DNA of 64,000 nucleotides from Clusia tigrina (GCA_920105625.2 OV050032.1:196617291-196681290); one strand, 5' to 3'. Shown: positions 23,752 to 36,710, counted from the stretch's first letter. Notes: generated by a model not told the origin, from the letters alone. Program-made: numbers and translations.

Positions 23752-25568
23752 TAAAGTCATCTTGCAACTCGCCAGACCATATTATCTTTATGGGTATTGT
23801 TTAGTACGTAGGCACTTTTAGGGTGTAGGGTGTCTCGTAGTTGGTTCAGTATTTCCAAATGCTTTCTTTACGTTACATTTCTTACTTGAGCTTGAGACCC
23901 TAACTGTGGCTGCCGGCATTCTATTGAACAGCTGATGGACGATCTTCAATTAGAATTTTGTGTTGGCATGACCTACGCATTACTTCGAAGGTGTTGTATC
24001 TCGCCTGCTACTGCACATTCAACACAAAAGCAACCAAGTAGAGCAGAGTGTGAAAATTTCCGATATTAATTTTGTGGAAAAAGAAATGAAAATACTATCA
24101 AAGAACGCCGAGTAATAAATAAAAGAAAAACAGAGAAAAGTCAAAAATTATGTCAGCGCACAATTTTCGCGTTCCAACCTTCCAATGTGCCCCCTCAGAG
24201 CAAATGATGCTGCTGCCTCCATAAACAACGCACAGCGTGACGCTTTTGTAGGCGTGTGCGTCTGTACGCCGTAGCGCGCTCCTGCTCATCGTCGTCGCTG
24301 TTCTGTTAATATTTAATATTTTGACCGGACTCAAATTGCGCCTGCAGCGCAACGAGGCAGCCCCAATAAATAAGGCAGAAGTGGGTCATGCAATTCATTG
24401 CATATTTGCTTTGCGCATCAACGCTCGGTTTGGAGCGGCAAACATTTTAGTGAAAAGTGTTTTTAATTTCATACATTAATAAATGAAAATTACATGCAAA
24501 TATTTGCTGGACAATTACGTGCCGAACAGTGTAATTAGGAGCGCTTTGTGGCATTTTGTCGCGCATCTGCAGCCGTGCGTTTGCGTCTGATTGACCGAGC
24601 CATGACACATAAAAGCATGGGTCAAATAAATCAATCGGAGAATAATGAAATTATTTTTGATAGGTCGGCCACATGGCAGGCTTTTTGAACATATTGCGAC
24701 CCCGCTTGTCGCAGTTATTTCACAGTTCATGATTTTTGCGACTGTTGACAGCTGAACTCTGCGACTGAACATGCAATCGCACAGCGTAATCAATTTATGG
24801 TGGAAGCGGATTAATTTCTCAATATCGTACATCAGCAGGATTGCTGTGAGTAGCTCGATGGTGGTGTGGCGGGTAACACGGTGTTGACTGAGTTGGATTT
24901 TTGCATAAGTGTTTCAGCTTTCTAGCAGATAATTTTTTGTTGTTGAATTTGTCTGGTACGGATTTGTGGGTGTGAAATATTCGTCCTTGAAGTTTTTAAA
25001 TTTTCTTAGAACACAGCTTAGTTTGGAAATGTCAAGCATATTATTCCACTAGTTCGCAATATGACTTTTACACTCTGCCACTCTCCAGCAGACGATGTGA
25101 CAGCAGAACTTATTGGAAATGTAAAACTGTTGGAGCATTCGAAAGTGATTGATACGTATTATTGTGGATAGCTCGCATGGAGTTAATAGAGTATCTAGGG
25201 AATTAGACAAAGTGTACTGGCTGTAGACCGATGTATGTCGAGAATGATATTATCATGGTAAACAAAACGACTTAAATGAATGACCTATGCATTCGTTTAG
25301 TTTTTGAATGGCCTGGAACAAGATCTAATACAAGTATGACAGAGCATTTAAATCGCACTGTTCCAACCGCACCGCACCAGGCGTACAAGCACTCTCCCAT
25401 TCGCAATCGTTGCTGAATGCAAAACGAAGATTATGTATGGACTATTTGATGCGTAATAAGTAGCTAAATATAACAGGTCCTTGAGCGAACCCTTATAACA
25501 ATTCATAATCGTGAAACATGTGGACGTATCGTGTGAATCATAGGATCGAATGAATTATTTAAATAATA
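23752..25568. other. Non-coding stretch
   Basis: No gene recognised on either strand. Confidence 0.5.
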
Positions 25569-25812
25569 TGTTCTGTGTAGTGTTTGCAAGCAAGGTACGT
25601 CAGAGTACGTTGACGTAATACGGCTGGTACGACTACTCGCGTTAAATGGCCCTGTAAGCAAATAAGGTCTTTAAAAATACTCAATGATAGGTTTCTATTG
25701 AAATATGGTAAAATGTCGCTGTTTTCGATACCCAGATGGTTTGGCCAACCATTTTGAATAAAATCGCGTACTTTTTTGAGTGTAGCATCGTTTTTGGTGT
25801 GCTTTCGAATTA
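25569..25812 (-). pseudogene. Ty3/Gypsy-type integrase N-terminal region, remnant
   Basis: One minus frame from about 25812 reads KNDATLKKVRDFIQNGWPNH, then ILPYFNRNLSLS, then DLICLQGHLTRVVVPAVLRQ and TLTYLACKHY. This follows the usual segment before and within the zinc-binding domain of Gypsy-type integrases (D..L..V...I..GWP, then Y...R..L....., then RVVVP..LR...L..LH..H). Later Cys/His and the catalytic core are absent. Neighbouring sequence shows no other domain. Identification rests on motif order only. Confidence 0.55.
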
Positions 25813-26764
25813 ATAATCATTAAGTTCGATCTACTTACTAGATGTTCCCTTCTAGCATGCACCCCGAATATGTTACTTGGGAAATGGTTTGCACTCTTCA
25901 ATCTGTTCACAGATTAGAACTTGTTTGTTTCTATTCATCAGGGATGTACTATTTTCTATCTATTAATTTACACACATAGTTCAAGTTTTCGTGGAGTTTC
26001 ATGAAATCCGAACATTTTCTGTAGATCTATATTCCAGAATGAAGAACTAAATTGATGGGTTTTTAGGGTACAAAATTATCTCCGGTATTTATTTCAATCT
26101 GCAGTTACAATATTGGAGATATAATTACATATATAGTTACAGTATCAAGACCATAATTTAGTCCCTATCTTACATTAGTGTGGAATGTGTTCTTTTGCTT
26201 GGAAGCTCCTTATGCTATAATGAGATTGTTGCTGCACAAATTTTATTCCTTGCTGTAGAGAAACTATACAAAGCTGTCAGCAAAGCATGAGCTGCATTTT
26301 TGAAACGAAACATAGTACGACAAATTTCTCTAAAACATACCGTTGAGGTATCCTCTTTATATAGATGGTCTATCAAATGATCGAAGAAACTGGACGATAC
26401 CAGGTATGCCTATGGTGTTCAACCCCAGAGAAGTGTATTACTAAATAGAAAAGTGTGTTACTTCATCTTACGTCATGCAATGTCTGAACAGGCAGAAAAT
26501 GATAGATATAACCCAAGAAGAAGGTATTCATTGTAGCTGAACAATTAAGATAAAGCTAAGACATGTCAATTCTGCAGTTTGTCTCAGTTTTCTCTAGAAA
26601 TGGATCCATTAGCAACGGAGTTCAAATGGTCGAATTTAGATGGAATTCACAGATAGAAAATAACAAACAATAAACACAGTAATATAAAACAAGATATATG
26701 CATTTTTAGATAGGTGATTCCTCAACAAAGAAGAATGGTCAAATAAATTGCCCTTCAATTTCGA
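25813..26764. other. Non-coding stretch
   Basis: No gene recognised. It may include decayed flanks of the Gypsy-type remnant or the LINE piece that follows. Confidence 0.45.
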
Positions 26765-27238
26765 ATGGGAAAATTCGAGAGTACACTATGTGAACTACTC
26801 CAATGTGGTTTAAGAATTACAGGTGATTGGTGCAACAGCATGGGGCTAAAAAACCCTATAAAATCTACTGTTGTCCCTTTCACGATGAAATATAAACTCA
26901 AAAATTTTAAACTCATTAAACTAAATGGAGTGCAGATCAATGTGCGATCTGAAATAAAAATTCTAGAATTCATACTAGATATACAACTATCATGGAGGTT
27001 TCTCATCAATGAGACAATCAGTAAAGCGAATATATCTCTCATGATATGCATATCAATCAATTGGGAATGCATAGTACGCCCAATGATCACTTGTGGAGCG
27101 GTTCTGTGGGCTAAGAAAGCAAGACAACTAAACTTTGCGCAAGCAGTAGGTAAGGTGCAAAGGCTTGCTGGCGTCTGTATAACTGGGGCTATGAGAACCT
27201 GTCCTACAGCCGCCCTGAACATCATACTGAAACTTTCC
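26765..27238 (+). pseudogene. LINE reverse transcriptase, palm/thumb fragment
   Basis: The open frame carries late RT motifs in order: LRITGDWCNSMGLKNPIKST then VVPFT (cf. the 2.7-kb LINE: WCQEKGLSINPNKTNVVPFT), then EIKILEFILDIQLSW (cf. KYLGVILDKTLTW), [33 protein letters not shown]. The FADD palm motif is upstream of the truncation. The relatedness to 33993-36698 is clear, but it is a different, older copy. It runs directly into a long (TA)n tract. Confidence 0.85.
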
Positions 27239-27420
<182 letters not shown>

Positions 27421-29878
27421 ATTGAATTTACTCAGTTCTTATGCTCATTGTGGCACTTGATAAACCATTTTTCCTCATATTTCATTTGAATCCTTTTCAA
27501 GGGTGCTACGACCACAGAAAAGGTTGCTAGTTTCTCCGGCAAGGCAATTACTGAACATCCGTAGTTGTAGGGGGGCTACTTTGTCAGCTCATGATATTAT
27601 TGCCACTACAAATCCCCACCGGAAGTGTAACCATGTTCAGTTAACAGACAATGGTATAAACCACCAATGCACTGTATCCCAATTTAGCACAAATGATTTT
27701 CATATTTAAACCATATTCCCAAAAACATCGAACAACACAGACGAAAAAAAAATTGCAAAAGAAAAACAAAAACAAAACCAAAAACAAAAAAAAAGAATGC
27801 GCAATAAATCTTGTTCACACATAGAACATTGCCAGTAATACTTCAATGGCGGTTGTCGGTAGGAGCTGTGGTGTGGTGAGGTGCGGTGATTGGGTGGTGT
27901 GGCGCTGCTGGGCAGAATGCGCCAGTTAGAGATGTTGTGGCGCAGCTCACCAAACCAATAGACACTTGCGAAAGCGATTTACGACACCAAACCGTAGAGC
28001 ATAATTTGATTTTTGTGCTGGAGCACCACGAAAAGGCAGCATCATTTTTTATCTAACCCATGTACGTACGCAGATACATTCACACACACACACACTCAAA
28101 CGCAATCCAACACTTGCACACACACTGATGTCGCTTAAAAGGAGCAAAGAGGTTGTAAATAAATATATGAAAAAAACCATAAAAAATTGCGAAAGGAATC
28201 CTGTTTAACTCACGCACACACATACATACATATATACACACACTCTCATGCTCAGTTACAACACTTTCATGCATTGACATTATATACAGTGCAGGCGAAT
28301 TAAAGTAATAAATTAGTTGATTGTGCAAAGTGGTTGTGAGTAAGTGCGTGTGCGGATATGTACGCGAATGTGCGTGCAAAGTCAGCCAGTGCGTTTCTTG
28401 CATGTTTGGAGTAAGTGTGTCACCTCCCAGCAGAAAACTTGAGAGCCCAGATCGCAAGAAAGCCACAGAACCCAGAGCATTCCTTAGTCACCACCTTCTT
28501 GAGTACATAACTCTTCAATCTGTGTCACACTTTAAGGGAGAAACACATTGATGCCATTGGCAAGCGTGGATATGATGGAGTGTCTCTTCCTGTAGAATGC
28601 ATTAAAGGGTTTCGTCCTTTGGTCCATTACAGATGTACATAATGATATATATTTGTATATACTTTTGGTACCACGATTTTGAGGCACAAGCAAAATGGCT
28701 TCAAAGCAGATACTGTAAGTTCCCGTTGAAATTATCGCTCTCCTCATTACTCGGCAGGGAGTATTCAACTGGCGAATTTTCCCACAGCGACGGAACAATT
28801 CACAAAATTTTCCAACAGGGTATTTGTCGCAACTCACTGGTGAAGTCTTGCGTGTGCGTATATTTTAATGTTCTTCATTTGTATTGAAAGCATATAAAAC
28901 GTTGTCGCTGCCTTGGCTGCTGCCGCTGCTTAACTCTGCATGCATATTTTTAGGCGTTTGGCATTTTTCATAATGGTTTGTCTGGAGAATGTGACACTTT
29001 GGCTAAGCAGAGGCAGCAGAAAAAGTGAAAAGGAAGAAGATCATAATCGCAGCAAACAGCGAGGTTAGATGGATAAACGCATGTAAGAGATGTGTTCGCA
29101 TTTGTACACATTCTTCTTCTTGTTGTTGGTGCTGTCATTGTCAGTGTTATTGTTGTTGTTTGTTGGGTTGTAAATTTATTGACACGGTGCCACTGCCTGC
29201 GATAATGTTTCAATTTTTCATTTCTCCCCTTACCTACTCCCAGCTATTTGTCATATTTTTTAATATTTTTACACATGCATTTCTTATGATTTCAATATTT
29301 CTCTTTTCGCATAATTTCAGGCATAATAATCTTAATTTATTGAACCAAAAGCAAAGATAATAAAATCATAGTGAGCAGTACTTTAAGGTGAAATGTGATT
29401 TGTGGTTCTTCCATATACCCACAACATTGACTTTGGAGCCTCCACAGATTTCATACCACAATTATTGATAATATATTATGTCGTTGCAAGTTCAGGCTGA
29501 GCAAGAGCTTCCACAGGCCAATCATTAATTTAGTTTAAGAGACCGGTTCCCGTTTTCCTTGGCACTCTCGGGAATAGTAAATTCCCAGCAATGAAATAAC
29601 TCTGACTTCAGTGGTACTATTCTAAATATATAAGGGCTGGATTGCACTCTTCTGGGACTCCCATATATGGCAACATATGAAATATGCAATATGAAGCGTG
29701 TCAAAATCCTTTCCTCAGCGTATGATTGATACAGAGAATTGTGAAATTACAACAATGAAATGAAGAAGAAATATAATTAACATACAGAAATTAATTAAAA
29801 TAAAACAAAAAGGATATAGAATAAAAAAAATCCCTTAAAATAATGTTTCTCATGCCTAACGCCAAGGAGAAAATATGT
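27421..29878. other. Non-coding stretch with CA tracts
   Basis: No gene recognised. CA-rich patches at about 28080-28130 and 28213-28250; an A-rich run at about 27740-27800. Confidence 0.5.
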
Positions 29879-30207
29879 ACAACACAGAACTTTATTTTTA
29901 TATACCCACAGGCAATCATTGGCAGAGTTAGGAGAGAGGTCCAAGGATCCCTATGCAACTATTTCATTCACACAACACAGAACTTTATTTTTATATACCC
30001 ACAGGCAATCATTGGCAGAGTTAGGAGAGAGGTCCAAGGATCCCTATGCAACTATTTCATTCACACAACACAGAACTTTATTTTTATATACCCACAGGCA
30101 AACAGTTTGCAGTTGAATGTTGCTCATAGTCTTGTTGATATTATCAACACAGCAAATCATTGGCACAGTTAGGAGAGAGGTCAATGGATCCCTATGCAAA
30201 TATTTCA
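29879..30207 (+). repeat. 93-bp tandem repeat
   Basis: ACAACACAGAACTTTATTTT starts at 29879, 29972 and 30065. Each unit includes GGCAATCATTGGCAGAGTTA. The third unit breaks off after CCCACAGGCAA. About 50 bases later a diverged partial unit (AAATCATTGGCACAGTTAGG) follows to about 30207. 93 is divisible by three, so a frame stays open through it (29843-30172), but the peptide has no recognisable features. Confidence 0.9.
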
Positions 30208-30649
30208 TTCGAACTGATATAAATATGGAGATGACGATTCTATTTTTACACATGTTAATAAATTGTACCTTGATGTGAGTGTCAGTTTAGTCCTTGGAAC
30301 AAATATCTTCAGATTATCATTTTATATGCCTTACAGTGCTAAAAAAAGAGTATTAATCTGCAGATCATCAGCATACTCGTATATGTAGTAATTTGAGGTA
30401 GTTCGGTGCTCAGTAATATTATTAATGGATAATGCAAACAAAACTGGTCTAATCCTGTGGGATCTCTGTTTCTTATATCAGTGGGCGATTTATTTTGTTT
30501 GCCAAACTGGCATGGGTAGTAATTAACTATCAATACAGGCAAAGCACTTCTAAAAGCATACCAAAAGTATTCAATACCAACTTGTTTTTATATATATTTT
30601 TGGAACATCCCTCAGTAATCGGCATAGTGATGTATGTATGTGCTTAGGT
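30208..30649. other. Non-coding stretch
   Basis: No gene recognised. Confidence 0.5.
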
Positions 30650-31495
30650 AGATAGGTAGGAATGGCAGCCTAGTTTGCCAAAATTACACTTGAGCACACC
30701 TAATGGCCCATTGTGATACCACGGTGTGGCGTCGTTCAAGCACTGACTAAAAATTCTCTTACTTAAAGATGGTGGAAGTCAGCGCAAGGACAGCGCCGGG
30801 AAAGTCACGATTCACACATTATGTTGTAGGCAACCATCCTGATAGTTTGATGAACCTTGCCATGTCTCTAATATTAAAGGATGACTGCTCTGTCAAACCT
30901 GTGAGAAATTGGGTATCAAAGGAGTGATTTCTTCTTCTGCTCAGTGACATAAGAGGTGGAGAACCGTCTCGTCCTCGGAACCACAGCCTCGACAGAAATC
31001 GTTTGAGGGAATACCCAGTCTTTCTGCGTGCTTTCCCAGTATGCAGTAGCCGGTGAAAACTGATACAGTTGTCAACAGAGATATGCGATCAAGTCCAAGA
31101 AGTTGTTTGGTTCTGTATTTATCTATTATTCTTGCGCAAATGAGTCTAGCCGTGTGGCAGGATTCCTCGTCGACCTTGAATTTGTAGGCGTTAGCCAGGT
31201 ATATCCGTTTGATATGGAGCTTGGCTGTTGCCAGTGGTATGCCGATATTTACAGATGGCTGAATTTAGTATAGAAGGGTGCCTGCTATGGCAAGCTCATC
31301 CGTCTCGCAGTTGCCCGGGTTGTTGTTATGTCTGAGAACCCAGACTAGGTGCACCGGAGAGTATCTTGAAAGCTTATTTAGATATTCGACATTCATGAAG
31401 AAGTCTTGAAGGGGCCGTAGAGCCAAAAAGAGATTTGGCTGTCTGAGAAGATGGATATGTCCACTGCGCCGATATCGCTATTCAGCATCCGTATA
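30650..31495 (-). mobile_element. Non-LTR retrotransposon 3' half, inverted copy of the 14.7-kb family
   Basis: Reverse complement aligned by eye to 14756-15682 throughout: FSDSQ, an HNNNPGNCETDELA segment that keeps the last RNase H Asp, LTTVSVFTGYCILGKHAERL, a FCRGCGSEDETVLHLLCH zinc knuckle, the same 3' untranslated region, and an ACCTATCTACCT end at about 30650. Several small deletions break the frame. Because it retains residues deleted in the other copy, neither is the direct parent of the other. Confidence 0.85.
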
Positions 31496-33467
31496 TTTTT
31501 CGGAAAATATACCGGAATGTGCTATTTTCTTTATATATGAAGGTATGCTGAATTTACAGTCAATCCTCCACATATTTTTTGAACAATTTTTTGGTATTGA
31601 TATTGAGGTTTCAACTTGAAGGCACTACATACCATAGGGTGAGTGTAGTTATAGACTTATGGAACTCACAGATTCAGAGATTGCTGAACTTATTTATCAA
31701 GTCTACCAGCCCAGGTATTTTTGTTTGACACTTCTTCATTATTTCGTCGGCGAAGTTTGTTGTTGTTGCCTACGTGATCGATCTCTTCATTAATCACAGT
31801 TCGGAAGCATCAAGTGACTCCAACTAATGTCTTTCACAAGCGAAATTTTCTTCGCTTTCCAAAACCAATTTTAATAAATAAGTGCGCCATGAATTTATCA
31901 ATTAATAACAACAACAACACTCAGTAGGAAAGAAACGAGCGGTTAAAAGTTGGGTGAAGGGAAGAAATTATTACATACCTGATGACAATTTAATGGCAGG
32001 TTAGACAGAGTAAGTTCGCTCACACAAAATTCGTTGAAAAATGCTTTAACGTAATCATGCGCCTTACTTAAAAATCACTTTTGTCATTAATATTTCATTT
32101 GTGCGATTGCCGCCCACTTTCAATGGGGTTACGGGCACAAGTCCGGGTGCGTGGTGCTGCAGGGGCGAAGCATTTAAGCTGCATTTTGCATACAATTTAC
32201 AACTTGCAACTTTTTGCTGCCATCAGAGTACATTTGACATGACTTTAATGGGCGGCAATTACATGTTTTGTAAACGACAACAACAGCGGGCACGAGTTGA
32301 GGCCGAGTACATGAGTACGAGTGCGAGGTTCGACCGCTCAACATGCAATCAACAGAACTCCTAAACTTGGAGCGACTCAACGCCTGCGCTAAGAACGCAG
32401 TCCGCCGTATCGCGTGTGCAATATTAGTTTTGTCTCGTCCGTCCAACCCGGCAATGTGCAGCAGCACATGAATTCCAGCAGTATCGATGCACGACATTGC
32501 CAGGTATGCGGCCAGCAAACACCAAAGCAGGCAGCGAACGAACGATTGCTACTCGTCCAGGGAAGTGAGTGGTGGAAAGGTAGTGCTTCAGATTAGGAGA
32601 GGGTGAAATGCCAGAAACGTCGTTCAAATATGCGCAATGAATAAATGCATTTGTTTTGAATTTATTTTTTGCTTTATTAATTGATACAATTACACATTCA
32701 GGCATTAACTTTTTCCTTGACTTTATTTACACTCAAATGTTGTGGCGCAATTGTGGCGGGCAACTGGAGAGGTGGCAAAACAATTTTCCACAATTTTCCA
32801 GACCATTTAAAACAATTCTCAATACTTCAGTTGGCAGCTCGAAGGTGCCTGCACAAAAATATATTATTCTGTACCAGCGTCAGGAAGTTGTGTAGAAGAA
32901 ACTCTCAAGTTGAGGGTGTGTAGAAAGAAATTTATCAGCGGTTAAATAGGCTGGGTGGATATATTTATCTATTTGCTTTGTATCTATTTATCATATTATC
33001 TCAATATTTTCCATGTCTTCTCCCTCTTACTAAGAGTAAATTTGTGAGTGTCAAATCCTCAAATCTCATTTTGCTAAATTCTAAATATGATCAAGAACAT
33101 CATCAAGGCTTCAGAAGTATGCACCTAATTTTCAGCATTCAACTGCATTTTAGTATGATTTCAACTAAAAGAAACTGCTGTTAGAATTCGTAACTTATCT
33201 CTTTCTACCCACCTTCTTCATCCGTCTACTAAGAAATCTGTATCAGATTTGATAGATAATAGTAAATATTTTCATAATTCTCACGTCTCTATGACAGATT
33301 CGACACTGAAAACCATTCATGAGGAAGAAGGAATTAAGTCGATATGTTTCATATCCAAAAACAAGGGACAATTCAGTGTAAATTGTGATATAATAAGTAA
33401 GAAGTTGAAAAGAAAGAGAATAAGGAATAGCATTCCCGATTTTTGTAACGAGTTCTCAGTTCATTTT
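31496..33467. other. Non-coding stretch
   Basis: No gene recognised. A few phrases on the minus strand near 31560-31720 resemble the LINE thumb region, but too weakly to claim. Confidence 0.45.
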
Positions 33468-33806
33468 TTAATCATTCAGAATCATTTGTCCTGTTAAGAA
33501 GCGGGAGCTATCAGGAGTTCGGAATGAATACTTTTTGAATCGACTGCCTGCGATTTTCTCAAACATTATTTTGCTAAATTTTTCAAGTGAAAAGATTGCT
33601 GGAACAAACAATTCTGTACGACCTTTTCGTAGTTTCATCACTGTAGCCTTCAAACTGGTGCCACTTACATAAGCAATTTCTAGTGTAAAGTAAGCCGGTT
33701 CAGCAGGCTCTGTCGGGGATTCGTCAAATACACCAGAACGTATTTTCAAAGTGGACTCTATACTCCAATAGGAAATTTGGCAACAAAGGCTACTTTGAAA
33801 GTACAA
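33468..33806 (-). other. Unidentified 112-codon open frame, coding-like
   Basis: The frame has balanced, non-repetitive composition, including DESPTEPAEPAYFTLEIAYV, LKATVMKLRKGRTELFVPAI and FSLEKFSKIMFEKIAGSRFK. I recognise no domain, signal peptide or membrane segment. It ends in a stop at 33468. It has no obvious ATG context or promoter and could be an exon, a pseudogene or a decayed transposon piece. A GTAAGT splice-donor-like string lies inside it on the coding strand. It is more protein-like than most frames here. No function is proposed. Confidence 0.35.
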
Positions 33807-33980
33807 AAAAGAACGATATTTTATGCACTTATTTCAGGTCGATTCTAGGTATCATATTGTTACGAAATTATCCTCTTGACAATTTATTCAGTTACGAAAT
33901 TGCCCTTCTGACAGTTTATTCTAACTCTCTGTACTCGGATTCGTACCACTGGATCGTGTAGTAATCAAACAATCGCTGGT

Positions 33981-33992
33981 TAAATTAAAATA
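33981..33992. repeat. LINE target-site duplication, left
   Basis: TAAATTAAAATA, identical to 36699-36710. It is part of the interrupted LTR, as the uninterrupted copies show. Confidence 0.92.
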
Positions 33993-33993
33993 C

Positions 33994-35766
33994 TGGGCAT
34001 CTTATAGAAGTGCCTTAACGGCCTATAATAATGAGTTGAGAAGATCTAAGAGAGACTCATGGAAAAAGTACTGTGAGGAGATTGAAACCCTCCCAGCAGC
34101 TACCCGACTCCAGAAATCACTCAATAAAGATCACTCAAACGGACTTTCTACACTCAAGAAGCCTGACGGAAATTTTACGGAGAGCCTGGAAGAGACGGGA
34201 CAGCTTTTGTTGGACACTCACTTTCCAGGCTGTGCCACTAGCGGAGAGGATAGTGAAATCATCGAGAATACTCGTTTCTTGATGCCTACACGGAGGGAAC
34301 TCTCACTGGCTCGCAGAATCTTCACCGTCAATAAAACCAATTGGGCTATCTCCACTTTTAGACCATTCAAATCTCCAGGTGTCGATAATATACAACCGAG
34401 CCAACTTCGGCAAGGTGTTGATGTATTAGCACCTGTGCTAACAAACATTTTCAGGATAAGCCTGGAACTAGGCATAGTGCCTAAACCTTGGACGAAGGCT
34501 AGGGTGGCTTTCATACCGAAAGCAGGCAAAAAGGCGGACCACACGCCAAAAGCCTATCGGCCCATTAGCCTGACGTCATTCCTGCTAAAAGTTATGGAAA
34601 AAATTCTGGACCAATATATCAGGGAATCTTATCTTAAAGATTCTCCTCTTCATATTGAACAATACGCTTACCAATCAGGCAAATCGACTGAGACAGTCAT
34701 ACATAGCTTAACGAGCAAAATTGAAAAGGCGTTTGAGGGTAAAGAAATAGCTCTCTGTACATCGGTTGACATTACGGGGGCTTTTGACAATGCTACTTTC
34801 AGATCAATTGAGGAGGGGATGAACAGGAAAGGTATACAAACACTGATCATAACATGGGTTCTCAATATGCTGAAAAACAGAACGACAATCTTTGAAACAG
34901 GGACAGCAAAGCAAATTGTCAGGTCAACCAATGGATGTCCCCAGGGGGGCGTCCTATCGCCACTCCTATGGTTATTGGTTATCGACGAGCTCTTACAAAC
35001 TCACAATGACCTCGGATACGAAGTTCAGGGCTTTGCGGATGATTTGGTAATTATGGTCAGAGGCAAGTTTGACTCTACCATAACAGATCGCATGCAACTA
35101 GCTCTTGACATCACTCAAAACTGGTGTCAGGAGAAAGGCCTATCGATAAATCCGAATAAAACAAACGTGGTACCCTTCACCAAAAGAAGGAAACTGAATC
35201 TGGGGACCTTAAGTTTAGGGACCACAAACTTAACAATGTCCAATGAAATGAAATATCTGGGAGTAATCCTGGACAAAACTCTAACTTGGAAAAACCACTT
35301 ATCATACATAACTAGTAAAGCCTTAAGAGCAACCTATGCTTGCCAGAGGTTGTACGGTAAAACATGGGGACTACGGCCAAAAATGATGGCGTGGTCATAT
35401 AAAACAATAATAGTACCAATGCTTACTTATGCGTCGTTGGTATGGTGGCCAAAAGTAAACCAAACAAGAGTTCAGATGACTCTTGACAAGATTCACCGTA
35501 TAGCCTGTTTGAGTGTGACGGGAGCAATGAGAACGTGCCCCACACTAGCTTTGGGAGTGATCACTGGACGGACTCCTCTACACCTTGTAGTTAAAAGGAT
35601 GGCGGCCAGCGCGGCCCTAAGGCTACCTAATCTAGCCCATCTTAAAGAAGGCATCGGGGCACGCAAAGATTCTGGACACTGTCTGGAATTCTCCGTGCCT
35701 CAAGGTCTTCGACAAAATGGACAGAAAATTAGACTTCTCAAAGCAATTCAAAGTGGTCATCAGTGA
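33994..35766 (+). pseudogene. LINE ORF2 first part: reverse transcriptase
   Basis: An RNA-directed DNA polymerase that copies the element RNA at a nicked target. The frame is open from the 5' truncation point (WASYRSALTAYNNELR), so it has no start codon of its own. Motifs in order: FKSPGVDNIQPSQL, AYRPISLTSFLLKVMEKILD, YQSGKSTET, TSVDITGAFDNATF (first catalytic Asp), NGCPQGGVLSPLLW, GFADDLVIM (catalytic DD), NPNKTNVVPFTKRRK, MKYLGVILDKTLTWKNH, then thumb, with [17 protein letters not shown] near its end. All RT core residues look intact. The frame then fails: a +1 shift at about 35640-35670 moves the rest into the next frame, and the tail after that is spurious. Confidence 0.93.
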
Positions 35767-36637
35767 CCGTTCAGCTTGGAGAAACAATGAAGTAATAATA
35801 GAGCAGGACTCACAATTGTGGTATACAGATGGGTCCAAAATGGAAGATGGCAGTGCAGGAGCTGGAACTGTAGGGCCAAATTTCCAAAAAGCAATTGCAA
35901 TGGGAAAAACAGCTTCCATTTTTCAGACGGAGGTCCACGCTTTAGAGTTATGTGCTAGAGAATGTCTACGCAGGGGTACACGCAACACCATAATATGCAT
36001 ACTCTCAGATAGCCAGGCAGCTCTAAAATCATTAATAAACTTCTCATTCCAATCAAAGCTGGTCTGGGAATGCTGTAAACTTCTCAATACCCTAGCAGCG
36101 AGAAACTCTGTTACGCTAATGTGGGTACCGGGACACGAGGGACATGAGGGCAACGAAATGGCAGATTCTTTAGCAAAAAAGGGTGCAGACACTGCCTTTA
36201 TAGGCCCAGAACCCTTCTGTGGGGTAAACAGTAGCTTCACAAATAACTTGTTGTGCGAACAGGAAAAACGAGGTCTGCTAAACTACTGGAGAGCCCAAAA
36301 AGGCATGCGGCAGACGAGACTACTCATTGATCCTGAACACATCAGGGTAGATGCTTCTTTAAACCTCAGCAGAAATGACATCAAACTCTACACTGAACTT
36401 TTAACAGGACACTGTAGACTAAATTACCATCTGAAAAAAATAGGCGTGGTAGAAGACGATTCCTGTCGACTCTGTCAAGAGGAGCAGGAAACGGCAGAAC
36501 ACATTCTATGCACTTGCCCAGCGGTGGCAAGACGCAGACATAATTATCTAGGCAGTGGGTTCATATCTCCAAATCACCTAGTTAAAATTAAGCCCACAGC
36601 AGTTACGAGATTTATAAACAGTCTACGACTGTTTTAG
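35648..36637 (+). pseudogene. LINE ORF2 second part: RNase H and zinc knuckle
   Basis: It continues the RT frame after one frameshift; the real continuation probably begins at KASGHAKILDTVWNSPCLKV. It contains a full RNase H active set: LWYTDGSKME (Asp), FQTEVHALEL (Glu), ILSDSQAALKSL (Asp) and GHEGNEMADSLAKKG (Asp), with WVPGHEGH before the last. LLTGHCRLNYHLKK and a C-C-H-C knuckle (CRLCQEEQETAEHILCTCP) follow. It ends at a stop 61 bases before the 3' end of the element. Apart from the single shift this is the best-preserved LINE coding region of the window. Confidence 0.93.
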
Positions 36638-36698
36638 TTGGGTACGGGGCTGCACAATAGATCTTTTAGGTCGCGGTGTTCTTTTAGCCTGTTAGTAA

Positions 36699-36710
36699 TA
36701 AATTAAAATA
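36699..36710. repeat. LINE target-site duplication, right
   Basis: TAAATTAAAATA, identical to 33981-33992. Confidence 0.92.

Larger units (their letters stand above)
33993..36698 (+). mobile_element. Non-LTR retrotransposon (RT + RNase H), 5'-truncated, 12-bp TSD
   Basis: The 2706-bp insertion is bounded by identical 12-base TSDs. It contains the end of the linker, the whole RT, RNase H and a C-terminal zinc knuckle. The endonuclease and ORF1 were lost by 5' truncation. A short 3' untranslated region (CACAATAGATCTTTTAGGTC) ends GTTAGTAA. Sequences like this 3' end recur at 54.7 and 59.3 kb. Having RNase H argues for the I/LOA/R1-like side of the LINE tree rather than Jockey. Confidence 0.95.

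Noticed and set aside
29879..30116. CRISPR-like array
   Set aside because: Direct tandem repeats of 93 bases without unique spacers, in a eukaryotic context.
31560..31720. Weak LINE thumb-like phrases on the minus strand
   Set aside because: Only isolated short resemblances, no ordered motif series.
33249..33497. 82-codon plus frame
   Set aside because: No recognisable features; partly antisense to the 33468-33806 frame.
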